Numbered from the stretch's first letter, positions 50,300 to 61,856 are shown. The stretch is DNA of 64,000 bases from CAVZCK01 sp963773735 (GCA_963773735.1 CAVZCK010000025.1:124001-188000), one strand, 5' to 3'. The notes: generated by a model not told the origin, from the letters alone. Made by a program: numbers and translations.

Positions 50300-51806
50300 T
50301 CATGGCCGTCTGGTACGGCTTCGCAGCACCCTATCGAGAATGCGGGGAAGCATCGTCCCGACCGAACGCGCCAGCGATTTGAAGAACGCATCCGTCGGCG
50401 AGTTTCCCCGGCGGGACGTGGGCCCGTCGCCGGACCTGCCGGCAGTCGGCGGTTTGGGAATACGGAATTCGCCGCGGCGCTCATAGCCGTCTTCGGCGGC
50501 CCCTTCCGTCGCGGCCCGTCCGGTCCTCCTCTGAAGAATTTCATGGGCGGAGTCGCGGTCGAGCGTTTCATCATAGACGTTTTTGACCGGGCTGGCATCG
50601 ACGATGGCTTTCCGCTCTTCCTGGCGTGAGCGGACCGAGACGCGAAGAGGGCGGCCGGATCAGCGTGCGCTGAACGATGGATGGCTCACCCTTTGCTTCG
50701 AGCGTCGAAACCAGCGCTTCGCCGACACCGAGTTCCATGATGACGCGCTCGGTATTGAATTCCGGGTTCGGCCGGAAGGTTCCGGCCGCGGCTTTGATGG
50801 CGCGCTGCTCGCGAGGCGTATAGGCGCGCAGGGCGTGCTGGATGCGATTGCCGAGCTGGCTCGACACGCTGTCCGGAACGTCGAGCGGATTTTGTGTGAC
50901 GAAATAGACGCCGATCCCTTTCGAGCGGATCAGCCGCGCAATCTGTTCGATGCGCTCGATGAGCGGTTTAGGCGCTTCGTTGAAAAGCAGGTGTGCCTCG
51001 TCGAAAAAGAAAACCAGCTTCGGCTTGGGCGGATCGCCCACTTCGGGAAGCTTCTCGAACAGCTCGCTCAGCAGCCAGAGCAGAAAGCTGGCGTAGAGCC
51101 GGGGCGTCGTCATCAGCTTGTCTGCGGCGAGAATGCTGACATAGCCGTGGCCCTTGGCATCGGTGCGCATGAAGTCCTTGATGTCGAGGGCGGGTTCGCC
51201 AAAAAATTTGTCCGTAGACTGTTCTTCGAGGACGAGCAGCCGCCGCTGAATGGCGCCAACCGAGCTTTTCGAGACATTGCCATATTTGGCCGATAGCTCG
51301 TCCGCGCGCCCGGCGACATGAGCGATGAGCGAGCGCAGATCCTTGAGATCGAGGAGGGGCAGCTTTTCCTCGGCGGCAAGGCGGAAAGCGATATTGAGCA
51401 CGCCTTCCTGAACGTCGTTGAGCTCCAAAAGACGTGAGAGCAGGAGCGGTCCCATATCCTGGACCGTGGCGCGGATTGGATGACCCTGGTCGCCGAACAG
51501 ATCCCAGAAGATGACGGGAAAAGCCTGATAGCCATAGTCGTCAAAGCCGATCTTCTTCGCGCGCTCTTCGAGAAACGGCTTGGAAACTCCGGTCGCGGCG
51601 AGGCCGGACAGATCGCCTTTGACGTCCGCGGCAAAGACCGGGACGCCTTCAAGCGACAGCCCCTCGGCGATGATCTGCAGGGATACGGTCTTGCCGGTCC
51701 CGGTTGCGCCGGTGATGAGGCCGTGGCGATTGGCGAGCCGGAGCAAGAGCTCTTCGCGCTTGACGCTCCTGCCCAAAAATACGGCGTTGTCTGATTGATC
51801 GCTCAT
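50300..51806 (-). CDS. DUF853 HerA/VirB4-like ATPase (one frameshift)
   Basis: The ATPase has Walker A GATGTGKT near the N-terminus (residues about 33-40), the block FAADVKGDLSGLAATG, Walker B LVFFFDEAHLLFNEAPKPL and YTPREQRAIKAAAGTFRPN. After GPLTP (about 50626) the frame ends in nonsense; in the next frame it continues EERKAIVDASPVKNVYDETL to a C-terminal stop at 50300, as expected for DUF853 (about 500 residues). One extra G is inferred. ATG 51806 is chosen over an upstream frame. The cellular role of this family is unknown. Confidence 0.88.
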
Positions 51807-52089
51807 CGCTGCATCTGCCTTTTCGAGGGTTGCGCCGGCCCGTGCGTCTCGTGAGACTGACGGCGTCCGCCGATGATCGGCGATAGTGCCGTGCGCAGCT
51901 CGCGCAGGCAATTCGCCGGAGGACGCCGCCCGACTTTTCCACGCTGAACCGGAGTTTTTGCGCAATCTGCGACAAATTCACTTTGCGCTATTCCTTGATA
52001 TGCATAACACTTTTAATTGCTTCGCCCTTAACGCGGCGGCCGATCGCCGCGATGGATGATAAGGGCTGATAGGATTGCAGGAGAGAAAC

Positions 52090-52497
52090 TTGAATTATAA
52101 GATCGAGAAAATCGAAGGCGTCGGCCCGAAATTTGCGGCAAAACTCGATAAGGTCGGGATTCGGAATACCAAGCAATTACTCGACCGCGCCGCGACCCGG
52201 AAGGGACGCAAGGACTTGGCGGACACGTCCGGCATTGAGGAAAAGCTAATCCTTAAATGGGCCAATATGTCCGACCTGATGCGGATCAAAGGTGTTGGCG
52301 AGGAATTTTCTGAACTGCTCGAGGTTGCCGGGGTTGACACGGTCAAGGAACTGGCCAAGCGCAAAGCCGACAGTCTGCATAAGGCGATGGTCGAGGCGAA
52401 CGAGAAGCGAAAGCTTGTCCGTCAGCTTCCAGGCGTTGCGCAGGTGGCGAGCTGGGTCAGTCAGGCGAAGAGCATCGATCCCGTCATGAAATACTGA
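52090..52497 (+). CDS. DUF4332 helix-hairpin-helix protein
   Basis: The 135-residue protein contains paired helix-hairpin-helix motifs (IEGVGPKFAAKLDKVGIRNT; IKGVGEEFSELLEVAGVDTV), as in DUF4332, which bind nucleic acid non-specifically. TTG 52090 (LNYKIEK) has AGGAGAG four bases upstream. Function unknown; no operon partner. Confidence 0.9.
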   Translation: MNYKIEKIEGVGPKFAAKLDKVGIRNTKQLLDRAATRKGRKDLADTSGIEEKLILKWANMSDLMRIKGVGEEFSELLEVAGVDTVKELAKRKADSLHKAMVEANEKRKLVRQLPGVAQVASWVSQAKSIDPVMKY

Positions 52498-52781
52498 CCA
52501 AGAGGCCGCCACGCTCTCGGTTCGCGGTTCCGTCGTGACACGCCCCGCGTCACCGGAGCTGGCAAGCTGCGTCTCACCGACTTCCTTTCGGTTTCCCTCG
52601 CCCAGCCCCCGCGGGCGCCCGCTTGCGATCGCTGCGGCGGCAGGCGAGGGTCGGTCGCGCTCCGGCCGAGGGCCTCCCCATGGGCGTCCACTGATACCAT
52701 TATGCCATTGCGATCAAGCTCTTGTGCCAGTGGCGTGCGTCGCGCTGGACGCTCGGCTGCCGCTCCGCTTAAGATAGGGGG

Positions 52782-54884
52782 ATGACGGAATTGCGGTTGG
52801 CCGGGGATTTTCCGGGCGTTTCGATCGAGGATTGGCGGGCGGCGGCTAAAAAAGCGCTCCGCGGCGGCGACTTAGGCGAGCTCAGGAGCGAACTCTATGA
52901 GGGTTTTTCAACTGAGCCGCTTTATGCGCGGGAGGGTGCAGGCCTGCTGCCGGGGCGCTCCGGGCGCGTCGGAGCCTCGCCATTCGTGCGCGGCGGGCCG
53001 CTCCTGAACGACGCGCGGCCATGGGCGATCATTCAGTTTCTCGACCATCTCGACATCGCCGAAGCCAACCGCCAGCTCAGAGAGGACATGGCGAACGGCG
53101 CCCGAGCCTTCTGGGTGCAGTTCGGCGGCAACATTGCCTATGGCGGCGCTTTGCTCGGCGCCCGGCGGGTTGAGACCCTCGAACAGGTCTTTGACGGCGT
53201 CGCCTTGGAAGGCATCGACCTCTATGTCTCGGGCGGCTTCGACGCAGTGCCCGGCGCCGGACTATTGACAGCGCTCGTGGAAAAGCGCGGCACGCCACCC
53301 GACAAAATCACCGGCTCGGCGGGGCTCGATCCGCTCAGCCTGATCGCGGCGAGCGGCGTCATTCCGGCCGAACGCGGCAAGGCCCTGGCGGATGCCATCG
53401 ACGCGGCGACCTATTTCCGCGAGCTTGGTTACGGCTGGCGGCCATTTCTGGTGTCAGACCGGGCTTGGCATCAATCCGGAGGGTCGGCGCGCGAGGAACT
53501 CGGCTTTGCGCTCGCTGCGGCGGTTTCCTATTGGCGGGCGCTGATCGATGCGGGCTGGCCCCTCGATAAGGCGGCAGGCGCGATCGGCTTTTCCCTCACC
53601 GCCAGCGCCGACCTCTTTCTGACCATCGCCAAATTCCGCGCCATCCGCGCGCTTTGGGCGCGGGTGACCGAGGCGGGCGGCCTGGCGCCGCGGCGTCCCT
53701 CGCTGATTGCGGAAATGTCCTTCCGCATGATCACCGAGCGTGATCCGCATGTGAATTTGCTGCGGGCGACGGCAGCTGCATTCGGCGCGGCGGTGGGCGG
53801 CGCCGAGGCGGTCCTGCTCATCCCCTTCAACACCTGCCACGGCACGCCGGACGCTTTCGCGCGGCGTCTGGCGCGCAATACCCAGCTCATTCTTCAGGAA
53901 GAGGCGCATCTCGGCCGCGTCGCCGACGCCGCCGGCGGCTCCTGGTATGTGGAGACGCTGACCCACCAGCTCGCCGCAGCGGCCTGGGAGGAGTTCCGAA
54001 GCATCGAAGCGTCGGGTGGCCTGCTTGCGGCACTGGAGAGCGGGCTCATGCGGCGTAAGCTGACCGACGTTGCTCTGCGGCGGCAGTCCAATCTGGCGCG
54101 CAACCACGACAAGATCACCGGGGTCTCATCCTTCCCGAACCTCGCCGAGGAGCCGATGTTCTCGCGGCCGGAGGATCTTGCCATCGACCTTGCCGCGCTC
54201 GATGAGGAGGGCGAGGTTCCTCAACTGCCGCGCCCCGAAAAGGGCAAGCGTTTCGGCGCGGTCGCCGCCGCCGCGCTCGGCGGGGCGACGCTCAAGGGCC
54301 TCGAACGCGCCTGCGACGGTCTGATGGAGCGCTTCGACTTCATCCCGCCGACGAGCGAGCGCAGCGCCGAACCCTTCGAGCAGCTCCGCGCCGCGTCCGA
54401 CCGGGCGATGAGCCGCGTTCGCGCCAGGCCGCCGGTTTACCTCGCCAATCTCGGGACGCTTTCGGACTACAATGCCCGCGCGAGCTGGGCGAAAAACTTC
54501 TTCGCTGCCGGCGGTATCGAAGCGCTCGACGAGGGCGGCTTCGAGGATTTCGATAGCCTGACACGAAAATTCCAGCGCAGCCCGGCGCCGATCGCCTGCA
54601 TCTGTGCTTCGGACAAGACGCTTTCCGAAATGCCCGGCGCCCCGGCGGCGCTGAAAAAGGCCGGCGCCGTCGCAGTCTATCTTGCCGCTGAGCCCGCGGC
54701 GCTCACGATCCTCGGCGAAGCGGATAAGCGCGCCATCGACCGCATCATTTACGACGGCTGCAATATGCTCAAGACGCTCGCCGAGCTACATCATATGATG
54801 CGCGTGAAGGAGCTCGGAGAAGTCGAGTCCGACGATTTTGACGAGGATGAGGATGCGGCCGTGACGCCCTCGCGCAGACCTTAA
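52782..54884 (+). CDS. mutA: Methylmalonyl-CoA mutase small subunit
   Basis: The 700-residue beta subunit partners MutB in converting methylmalonyl-CoA and succinyl-CoA. The TIM-barrel domain (VQFGGNIAYGGALLGARRVE, PFNTCHGTPDAFARRLARNTQLILQEEAHLG, DAAGGSWYVETLTHQLA) is complete; the C-terminal part resembles a cobalamin-binding fold without its His, typical for this subunit. No frameshift is seen, in contrast with the next gene. It is 15 bp upstream of mutB, same operon. Confidence 0.95.
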   Translation: MTELRLAGDFPGVSIEDWRAAAKKALRGGDLGELRSELYEGFSTEPLYAREGAGLLPGRSGRVGASPFVRGGPLLNDARPWAIIQFLDHLDIAEANRQLREDMANGARAFWVQFGGNIAYGGALLGARRVETLEQVFDGVALEGIDLYVSGGFDAVPGAGLLTALVEKRGTPPDKITGSAGLDPLSLIAASGVIPAERGKALADAIDAATYFRELGYGWRPFLVSDRAWHQSGGSAREELGFALAAAVSYWRALIDAGWPLDKAAGAIGFSLTASADLFLTIAKFRAIRALWARVTEAGGLAPRRPSLIAEMSFRMITERDPHVNLLRATAAAFGAAVGGAEAVLLIPFNTCHGTPDAFARRLARNTQLILQEEAHLGRVADAAGGSWYVETLTHQLAAAAWEEFRSIEASGGLLAALESGLMRRKLTDVALRRQSNLARNHDKITGVSSFPNLAEEPMFSRPEDLAIDLAALDEEGEVPQLPRPEKGKRFGAVAAAALGGATLKGLERACDGLMERFDFIPPTSERSAEPFEQLRAASDRAMSRVRARPPVYLANLGTLSDYNARASWAKNFFAAGGIEALDEGGFEDFDSLTRKFQRSPAPIACICASDKTLSEMPGAPAALKKAGAVAVYLAAEPAALTILGEADKRAIDRIIYDGCNMLKTLAELHHMMRVKELGEVESDDFDEDEDAAVTPSRRP

Positions 54885-54899
54885 GGTGATGATCGCATC

Positions 54900-57067
54900 A
54901 TGAGCCGACTGCCGAATTTTGCGCAGATGGAGTGGACGCTCCCCGCGGCGGGCGAGGTGGAAAATGCCGCGCGCCAGCCTTGGATGACGCCGGAGGGGAT
55001 TCCGGTTTCTGCCGCCTATGACGAGGCAGCGCTTGCGGGCCTGGATTTTCTGGAGACCATGCCCGGCCTGCCGCCATTCTTGCGCGGCCCTTATCCGACC
55101 ATGTATGTCCAGCAGCCCTGGACCATCCGGCAATATGCCGGCTTCTCCACGGCCGAGGAGTCGAACGCCTTTTACCGCCGCAATCTGGCCGCCGGGCAGA
55201 AGGGCCTTTCGATCGCCTTCGATCTCGCCACCCATCGCGGCTATGACAGCGACCATCCGCGCGTCAAAGGCGATGTCGGCATGGCGGGCGTCGCCATCGA
55301 CTCCATCTACGACATGCGCACGCTGTTCGACGGCATTCCGCTTATCGGAAATGACCGTGTCGATGACCATGAACGGCGCGGTGCTGCCGGTGATGGCGCT
55401 CTTCATCGTGGCGGGGAAGAGCAGGGCGTGCCGCCGGAGAAGCTGGCCGGGACCATCCAGAACGACATCCTCAAGGAGTTCATGGTCCGCAACACCTATA
55501 TCTACCCGCCCGGACCTTCGATGCGGATCATTTCGGACATCTTCGCCTATACGTCGAAGCAGCATGCCGAAATTCAACTCGATCTCGATCTCCGGCTATC
55601 ACATGCAGGAAGCCGGCGCGACGGCCGATCTCGAACTCGGCTACACGCTCGCCGACGGCCTCGAATATGCGCGCGCGGGCCAGAAGGCGGGGCTCGACAT
55701 CGACAGTTTCGCGCCGCGCCTGTCCTTCTTCTGGGCGATCGGCATGAACTTCTTCATGGAAGTCGCCAAGATGCGCGCCGGCCGCATGCTCTGGGCGAAG
55801 ATCATGCGGAGAGCTGGGCGCGAAGGACGCCAAGTCGCTTGCCCTGCGCGCCCATTGCCAGACCTCGGGCTGGAGCCTGACCGCGCAGGACGCTTTCAAC
55901 AACGTCATCCGCACCTGCGTCGAGGCGATGGCCGCCACCCATGGCGGCACGCAGTCGCTGCACACCAACGCGCTCGACGAGGCGCTGGCCCTGCCGACCG
56001 ATTTCTCCGCGCGCATCGCCCGCAACACCCAGCTTTTCCTGCCCAGGAAACCGGGACCACCCGCGTCATCGATCCCTGGGGCGGCAGCTATTATGTCGAG
56101 CGGCTGACCCATGAGCTCGCCGAGAAGGCCTGGGCGCATATCGAGGAGGTCGAGGCGCTCGGCGGCATGGCCAAGGCGATCGATGCCGGCCTGCCGAAGA
56201 TGCGCATCGAGGAGGCCGCGGCCCGCACCCAGGCGCGGATCGACAGCGGCGCGCAGACCATCGTCGGCGTCAACCGTTACAAGCCCGAGGCCGAGAAGCC
56301 GGTCGATGTGCTGGTGGTCGACAATTCCGCCGTGCGCGCCATGCAGATCGAGAAGCTGAAGCGGCTGCGCGCCGAGCGGAAGCGAGGCCGAGACGCAAGC
56401 CGCGCTCGACGCGCTCACCGAAGCGGCGGCCGAGCGGGCAGGGCAATCTGCTCGATTTGTCGATCAAGGCGGCGCGGGCGAAGGCCACGGTCGGCGAGAT
56501 GTCGGACGCATGGAGAAGGCGTTCGGCCGCCACGCGTCGACACCCGCGCCGTGTCCGGCGTCTACCGGCAGGAGATCGGGCAGATGAACGACACTGTGCG
56601 CCGCGCCCTGACGATGACCGCCGCCTTCGAGGCTGCACGACGGCCGCCGCCCGCGGATCCTGGTCGCCAAGATCGGCCAGGACGGCCATGATCGCGGCCA
56701 GAAGGTGATCGCCTCGGCCTTCGCCGATCTCGGCTTCGACGTCGACATCGGCCCGCTGTTCGCAGACGCCGGCGGAATGCGCGCGCCAGGCGATCGAGAA
56801 CGACGTCCATATCATCGGCGTCTCGACGCTCGCCGCCGGGCATCTGACGCTGGTGCCGGAGCTCAAGGCGAGCTTGCCGCGCAAGGGCGGCCGGACATCA
56901 TGATCGTGGTCGGCGGCGTCATCCCGCCACAGGACTATGACGCCCTCTATGCGGCGGGCGCCAGGGCCATTTTCGGCCCAGGCACGGTGATCGCGGAGGC
57001 TGCGATCGACCTTCTCAACAAACTCAATGCCCAGCTTGGCTATGCATCGCTCGAAGCCGCTGAATAA
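54900..57067 (+). pseudogene. mutB: Methylmalonyl-CoA mutase large subunit, broken by about twelve indels
   Basis: Protein segments in all three frames join into a complete MutB/ScpA: MYVQQPWTIRQYAGFSTAEE, AFDLATHRGYDSDHPRVKGD, KLAGTIQNDILKEFMVRNTY, SGYHMQEAGATADLELGYTL, VIDPWGGSYYVERLTHELA, and the cobalamin domain KIGQDGHDRGQKVIA with IMIVVGGVIPPQD. Frame changes occur near 55352, 55416, 55562, 55808, 56043, 56388, 56438, 56512, 56537, 56634, 56776 and 56863. No segment is lost and substitutions are not obvious, so sequencing/assembly indels are likelier than decay. If real, the organism lacks a working mutase here. Confidence 0.85.
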
Positions 57068-57207
57068 TCTCAAGACTTTATAATCGCGTGCCAGTCGCTC
57101 GTTTCGCGCCGCCAATGCGGCTTGCCGATATGATTTGATTTTCTGAATACGGCCCTCTATTGCAGTGATCGCCGCGGCGAAAGCGGCGTATTTTGTTCGA
57201 GTATTCC

Positions 57208-58274
57208 ATGCAAGAGCGCATTTTCTCTATGGCTGCTAGGCTCGGCGCGAGCACTGATAACGGCAAGCGCGAAGGCGAACCGTTTTTCTCCATTCACAAC
57301 ATCATAACCTTGGCGCTTATCGTCGGATTGGCGCTCTATCCGGGCTGGTCCGGGACTATCCGGCTACTGCTCGTCGTGGCCCTCCTGGTCATCGTGGTGA
57401 CCGGGCTCATCTCAAGCTATGCCGGGTTCGTCTGCCGCTGTATTCTGCCTCTTCTGATCGGCGGGATTTGCGTTGAAGCGTACATCCTCCTGTGGCGTTG
57501 GGACAGCGCGGGCGAAATTACGCGATATTTTGTTTTCAAGCAGGACTACAGCCAGAACTTTTATACCGGCGTCGCAACGCTTTACGCGATCATTACGGCT
57601 CTCGCGCTCGTCAAGGGCATCGAAGATTTCGACGCGATGAAACGCAATATTTCCGAGGAGGCCCACAAGGTCAGGACGATATCGGAAATGACGCATTACT
57701 TCGACATCGAGAATGATCCGGCAATGCGGGAGGCCATTCTCGGGCTGCGACGCAAGCTGTTGCGCTATGCCCGCAACGTCCTGGCTTTGCGCGATCAGAC
57801 GATCAAGGGCGAGAATCTGGAGCTGCTGCGAGACTGCCGGACCGATATTGCCAAGCTGAAGCCCGCGGATGAAAATGATCAGTATTCGCTGCAATTCATC
57901 GTCGAGGCTCATAGCGAACTCGGGACATTGCGCTCGCAGCGCATTGGCGCCATCGGAGAGAAGATCCCTTTCTATCTGATTGCCGCGCTTTGGCTGACGG
58001 CGCTCGGGTTGATCCTGCCCTTCATGGCCGAGCCACTCCAGATCTCGGCACAGGGATCGGCGGCGGTATGATTCCGAATGAGGCGCGCTTCGGGCAGTAT
58101 TACATCATCTTCCTGATGGGCGCACTGAACAGCTTTCTCCTCCTGATGCTCTCCGATATCAGCGATCCTTTCGACGGCTTCTGGCAGGTCAATTTCGACC
58201 CCTTCGACGAGCTTCGTCTTGAACTCGCTGATCAAATGGATGCGCCGGACCGTCCGGCGAGCCAAACCGCCTGA
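57208..58274 (+). CDS. DUF4239 (bestrophin-like) membrane protein, one frameshift
   Basis: The first frame gives an N-terminal pair of helices (IITLALIVGLALYPGW, LLVVALLVIVVTGLISSYAG), a cytoplasmic helical domain and a final helix before AEPLQIS. The next frame continues (58000s) with MIPNEARFGQYYIIFLMGAL and ends in the DUF4239 signature LMLSDISDPFDGFWQVNFDPFDEL. One indel near 58050 joins them, giving about 355 residues. Start is uncertain: TTG 57193, ATG 57208 and ATG 57229 are all in frame without a strong ribosome site. Function unknown. Confidence 0.8.
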
Positions 58275-58561
58275 TCCGCGGGGCCGCGCCTCACCGACCG
58301 CAAAAGGCTCGGCGCCGTCCCAGTTTTCCGAACCACGGCCGGCCCGTAGGCATTCTCGTCTTCGCATCGGGCCAAGCGGCGCAGGGGCTGGCGGCCGCAT
58401 CATGGCGGGGCGCCCGTTAAGACGCTGCTCATGACTTGCCTTTAATCTGCGACGTGAGCGCCTGGAGGGGCGTGCTCGCGGGCCGGCCGGAACCGCGGCG
58501 ACGATTTCGCGTTTGTTGAAGAGTTACAGAGTTGCTGCCATCTGTGCATTCGGAGTTACCC

Positions 58562-58753
58562 ATGACGATGATGAACGGGCTTGATCGGAGGGAATTGGAC
58601 ATTCTCGACGAAGATTATTTCGGCCCGCCTCCTCGCTTTCTCCGGGAAGGCCGCCCGATAGACTTCTGCATCGAAGGCGAGGAGGACCGGCGCGCCCATG
58701 GCAGCACTTTGGCTGCGCTTCAGAAGATCAAGGCGTTTCTCGGCATGTGCTGA
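58562..58753 (+). CDS. Small hypothetical protein (63 aa)
   Basis: From ATG 58562 the product is MTMMNGLDRRELDILDEDYF followed by a Pro-rich GPPPRFLREGRP and a C-terminal helix. It is acidic and soluble. No family is recognised; a minus-strand frame overlaps but looks like its shadow. Possibly non-coding. Confidence 0.35.
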   Translation: MTMMNGLDRRELDILDEDYFGPPPRFLREGRPIDFCIEGEEDRRAHGSTLAALQKIKAFLGMC

Positions 58754-58989
58754 TACGAGCTGGGTTTGCCGATGACCCCGCGCGGGGTCCCGCAGATGCA
58801 CGGCTATGGCAAGCGCACGCGGCGCTCTTCCCGCGGCGGCGGATAAAGCGGGATACAGTCTTTCATTTGACATGCCGTTTTGGCACGTGATTACCTCGCC
58901 CGCATAGTCCGGCCAAAAAGGCAGTCGGCCATGATGAGAGAGCGAGGCGGCGATCGGCCCATTCATGGGCGCGATCGGGCGAAAGCATT

Positions 58990-60321
58990 TTGAGCGCGGC
59001 GGCGACCAGCGTCAAAACCCTGTTTGAGAACCGGCCGCAATGGGCTTGGGCGGCGGCGATTCTCGTGGGCGGCGCGATTTATCTGTGCCTGTGGCCGCTT
59101 TCCGAACCGCCGATTTTGTTCAGCGATTTTGTGAAAGCCTATTGGGTCGCGGCCGAACACCTCTGGAATGGCGGGCTTAGTGCGCATTATCCGTTCACCT
59201 TGCCGGGGAACTGGTCCAATCTTCCGATTCTCGCCTGGCCGTTCGCCGTGCTCGTTCCGCTTGGTCGCGAAGGTGCGGCGTGGGCATATCTCATCGCCGG
59301 CCTCATTGTCACCTTGGCGACTTGGGTGCTCCTGGCGCGCTTTGCCCGGCTGAGCGGACCGATGGCCGCTGCGCTGCTGTTTCTGTTCTTCCTGAACGGG
59401 CCGCTCCTGAACACGCTTCGCGAGGGCAACAGCACGCATTTCGTGCTGTTCTTCCTGGTCCTGACGCTCGTGCTCTGGGAAGGGAAGCGGGAATATCTGG
59501 CCGGGCTCGCGCTCGGCATGGCGGCGACGATCAAATTGCCGCTCTTGCTGTTCGGGGTCTATTTCTTCTTGAGGCGCCGCTGGGCGATCGTCGCCGGCGG
59601 TGCGACAACCGTTACCGTCGCCGTCCTGCTGTCGCTCGCCATTTTCGGCTTTGCGGACCATGTGCAATGGTATGACGACTCGATCGGCTTCGCTACGGGA
59701 GGCGCGGTACCGGCCTTTAACGCGCAGTCGATCGACGGCTTTCTGATGCGCCTATCGACCGGCGCAGAGGAGCTGCTGTATTGGGGGCCTATCGAGCCGT
59801 CGCCCTTGCACAAAATCGCCCGCGATCTGGCTCTGCTGGTGCTTTTTGGCGGGTTCGGCTGGTTCATATTCCGCACGGAACGGCAGGGGCTCATTGCATC
59901 GCAAGGGGCAGGGCCGACGCCGCACGATCTCCTGCAATTTTCGATCATCATCATCCTGTCGCTGATCACCAGCCCGCTGACCTGGACGCATTACTATGCT
60001 TTTCTGCTTGTACCGCTGGCGCTCTATCTCGGCGGCCGCCTGCCGCTGCCGGATGACGCGACGACGCGCTGGCTGTTCTGGACCGGCTATGCGCTCGCTT
60101 CGCTCCCGGTGATCATGCCCAAAATGTCGGTCGACGCCGAACCTCCGTTCAGCTGGCAGGCAGAGCTTGCGGCCCGCACCATCGTTTCGGCCTGGCTGTT
60201 CGGGGCGCTGATCATGCTCGCCTGTTTCGCGCGGGGTGCCTGGCTGGCGACCGCAATTGCCCCCAGCTCCCGCGCCGTGCCGGAAGCATCTGGCGCGATT
60301 GGAAACCGGCCCCGGAGCTGA
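58990..60321 (+). CDS. GT87-type (DUF2029) membrane glycosyltransferase
   Basis: The 443-residue polytopic protein with about ten membrane segments shows family blocks: FSDFVKAYWVAAEHLWNG (acidic residue in the first loop), REGNSTHFVLFFLVLTLVLWE, and the closing LITSPLTWTHYYAFLLVPLA. Members use polyprenyl-phosphate sugars to modify envelope glycans. TTG 58990 is the start given by the frame; no ribosome site stands out. The acceptor is unknown. Confidence 0.88.
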   Translation: MSAAATSVKTLFENRPQWAWAAAILVGGAIYLCLWPLSEPPILFSDFVKAYWVAAEHLWNGGLSAHYPFTLPGNWSNLPILAWPFAVLVPLGREGAAWAYLIAGLIVTLATWVLLARFARLSGPMAAALLFLFFLNGPLLNTLREGNSTHFVLFFLVLTLVLWEGKREYLAGLALGMAATIKLPLLLFGVYFFLRRRWAIVAGGATTVTVAVLLSLAIFGFADHVQWYDDSIGFATGGAVPAFNAQSIDGFLMRLSTGAEELLYWGPIEPSPLHKIARDLALLVLFGGFGWFIFRTERQGLIASQGAGPTPHDLLQFSIIIILSLITSPLTWTHYYAFLLVPLALYLGGRLPLPDDATTRWLFWTGYALASLPVIMPKMSVDAEPPFSWQAELAARTIVSAWLFGALIMLACFARGAWLATAIAPSSRAVPEASGAIGNRPRS

Positions 60322-60473
60322 TGGCACTCCCGACCCAGCGCGCGCAAGCAGAAAATCCAGCCTTTTGCTTGCGCTTCCCAGCATAATTGTGACTATCAGG
60401 TACGTTCTACGTTGAAGAGCGGCCCGATCGGCACCATCAATGAGCCAAGAAAACAAAATGCAACGAGGACCAG

Positions 60474-61398
60474 ATGGCCGATCCCTATCAAGTGCTCGGC
60501 GTGTCGCGCGATGCCGCCCAAGCCGACATCCGGAAGGCCTATAGGCGGCTCGCCAAGAAGCACCACCCCGACCTCAATCCGGGCAATGCCGAGGCCGAAA
60601 AGCGCTTCAAGGAGATTGCCGCCGCCTATGACATTGTCGGCGATGAGCGAAAAGCGCGCCCGCTTCGACAAGGGCGAGATCGATGAAACCGGTGCGGAAC
60701 GCCCGGAACGGCAATTCTATCGCGACTATGCCGAGGGCGAGCCGGGCTTCAAATATTATCGCCGGTCGGGGCCTGACGGCCCTGACGATCTCGGCGATAT
60801 TTTCGGCGATTTCTTCGGCCGCCAAGGCACCGGCGGAAGGGGAGGCTTCAAGCTCCGCGGCGGCGACGTCAGCTATTCGCTGCCGGTGGATTTCCTCGAA
60901 GCCGTCAACGGGGCAAAGAAGACCGTCACCATGCCGGACGGCAAGCGGCTTTCGATCACGATTCCGGCTGGCATTAAGGACGGTCAGACGCTGCGGTTGC
61001 GCGGCGAGGGGCGGCCCGGCATTGGCGGCGGCGAGAACGGCGACGCGCTGGTGACCGTCAATGTCGCGGAACACCCGGGTTTCAGACGTGACGGTGATAC
61101 GATCCGCTCGGTGCTCAATATCTCGCTCAATGAGGCGCTGTCGGGCGCAAAAGTCCGCGCCGAGACGATCGCCGGGCCGGTCAATGTCACGGTGCGCAAG
61201 AATGCCAATAGCGGCGACACGCTGCGGCTGCGTGGCAAGGGCGTAGTGAACCGGACGACCGGTAAGCACGGCGACCATCTTATCGAGCTGCGTGTCAAGC
61301 TGCCGGAAGCGCCAGATGACGAGCTGAGGGCGTTCATCGCCGACTGGGAGGCTAAGCATCCCTATAATCCGCGCGCCGCGACGGAGGCGGTGTCATGA
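60474..61398 (+). CDS. cbpA: DnaJ-type co-chaperone CbpA (one frameshift)
   Basis: The J-domain (PYQVLGVSRDAAQADIRKAY, HHPDLNPGN with the HPD motif) is in one frame; near 60645 the protein shifts to another frame and continues EKRARFDKGEIDE, a Gly/Phe-rich linker and the two DnaJ C-terminal substrate-binding domains (VNGAKKTVTMPDGKRLSI, GDTLRLRGKGVVN). Together it is a 305-residue CbpA-type protein without the zinc finger. GAGGA precedes ATG 60474. It overlaps cbpM by 4 bp. Confidence 0.92.
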
Positions 61399-61724
61399 TC
61401 GGCGAGAAAGACTTATGCGCGATGTTCGCCAGGCTCGAAGCCGACATGCTTCGCGAATGGATCGACGCCGGGCTGGTGCAAGGGGCGCGTCAGGGGAGCG
61501 CCATAAGCTTCGACGAGGCCGATGTGGCGCGGGTCCGGCTCATCTGCGAATTGCACTACGACCTTGCCGTCGAGGAGGAAACGCTTCCGCTGGTGCTTTC
61601 CTTGATGGATCAGCTTTACGATCTGCGGCGCTCGGCGCGCGCGCTTGCCTCGGCGATCGAGGAGGAGCCGGATGAGGTGCGGGTGCGGATTTCGGCCGGC
61701 GTCGTCAAGCGCCTGAAGGCGTGA
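61395..61724 (+). CDS. cbpM: Chaperone modulator CbpM
   Basis: The 109-residue protein resembles CbpM, the MerR-fold inhibitor that binds the CbpA J-domain: LREWIDAGLVQGARQG and FDEADVARVRLICELHYDLAVEEE, then a helical tail. Coupling to cbpA (4-bp overlap) makes the assignment secure. Confidence 0.9.
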   Translation: MIGEKDLCAMFARLEADMLREWIDAGLVQGARQGSAISFDEADVARVRLICELHYDLAVEEETLPLVLSLMDQLYDLRRSARALASAIEEEPDEVRVRISAGVVKRLKA

Positions 61725-61856
61725 GGGAACGCAACGCGCCTCTGGTCACTGGGCCGGCGTTAGATTATATGCGGCGGAGGGCGGCCTTATAGAGTTGGCG
61801 CTGAGGACGCCCCCACGCCTGCCTTTCCACCTTGTTCAAGATCGGACCCTGAAGCC

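Noticed and set aside
55018..56691. 557-residue frame within mutB
   Set aside because: It merely strings together true MutB segments and out-of-frame stretches; not a separate gene.
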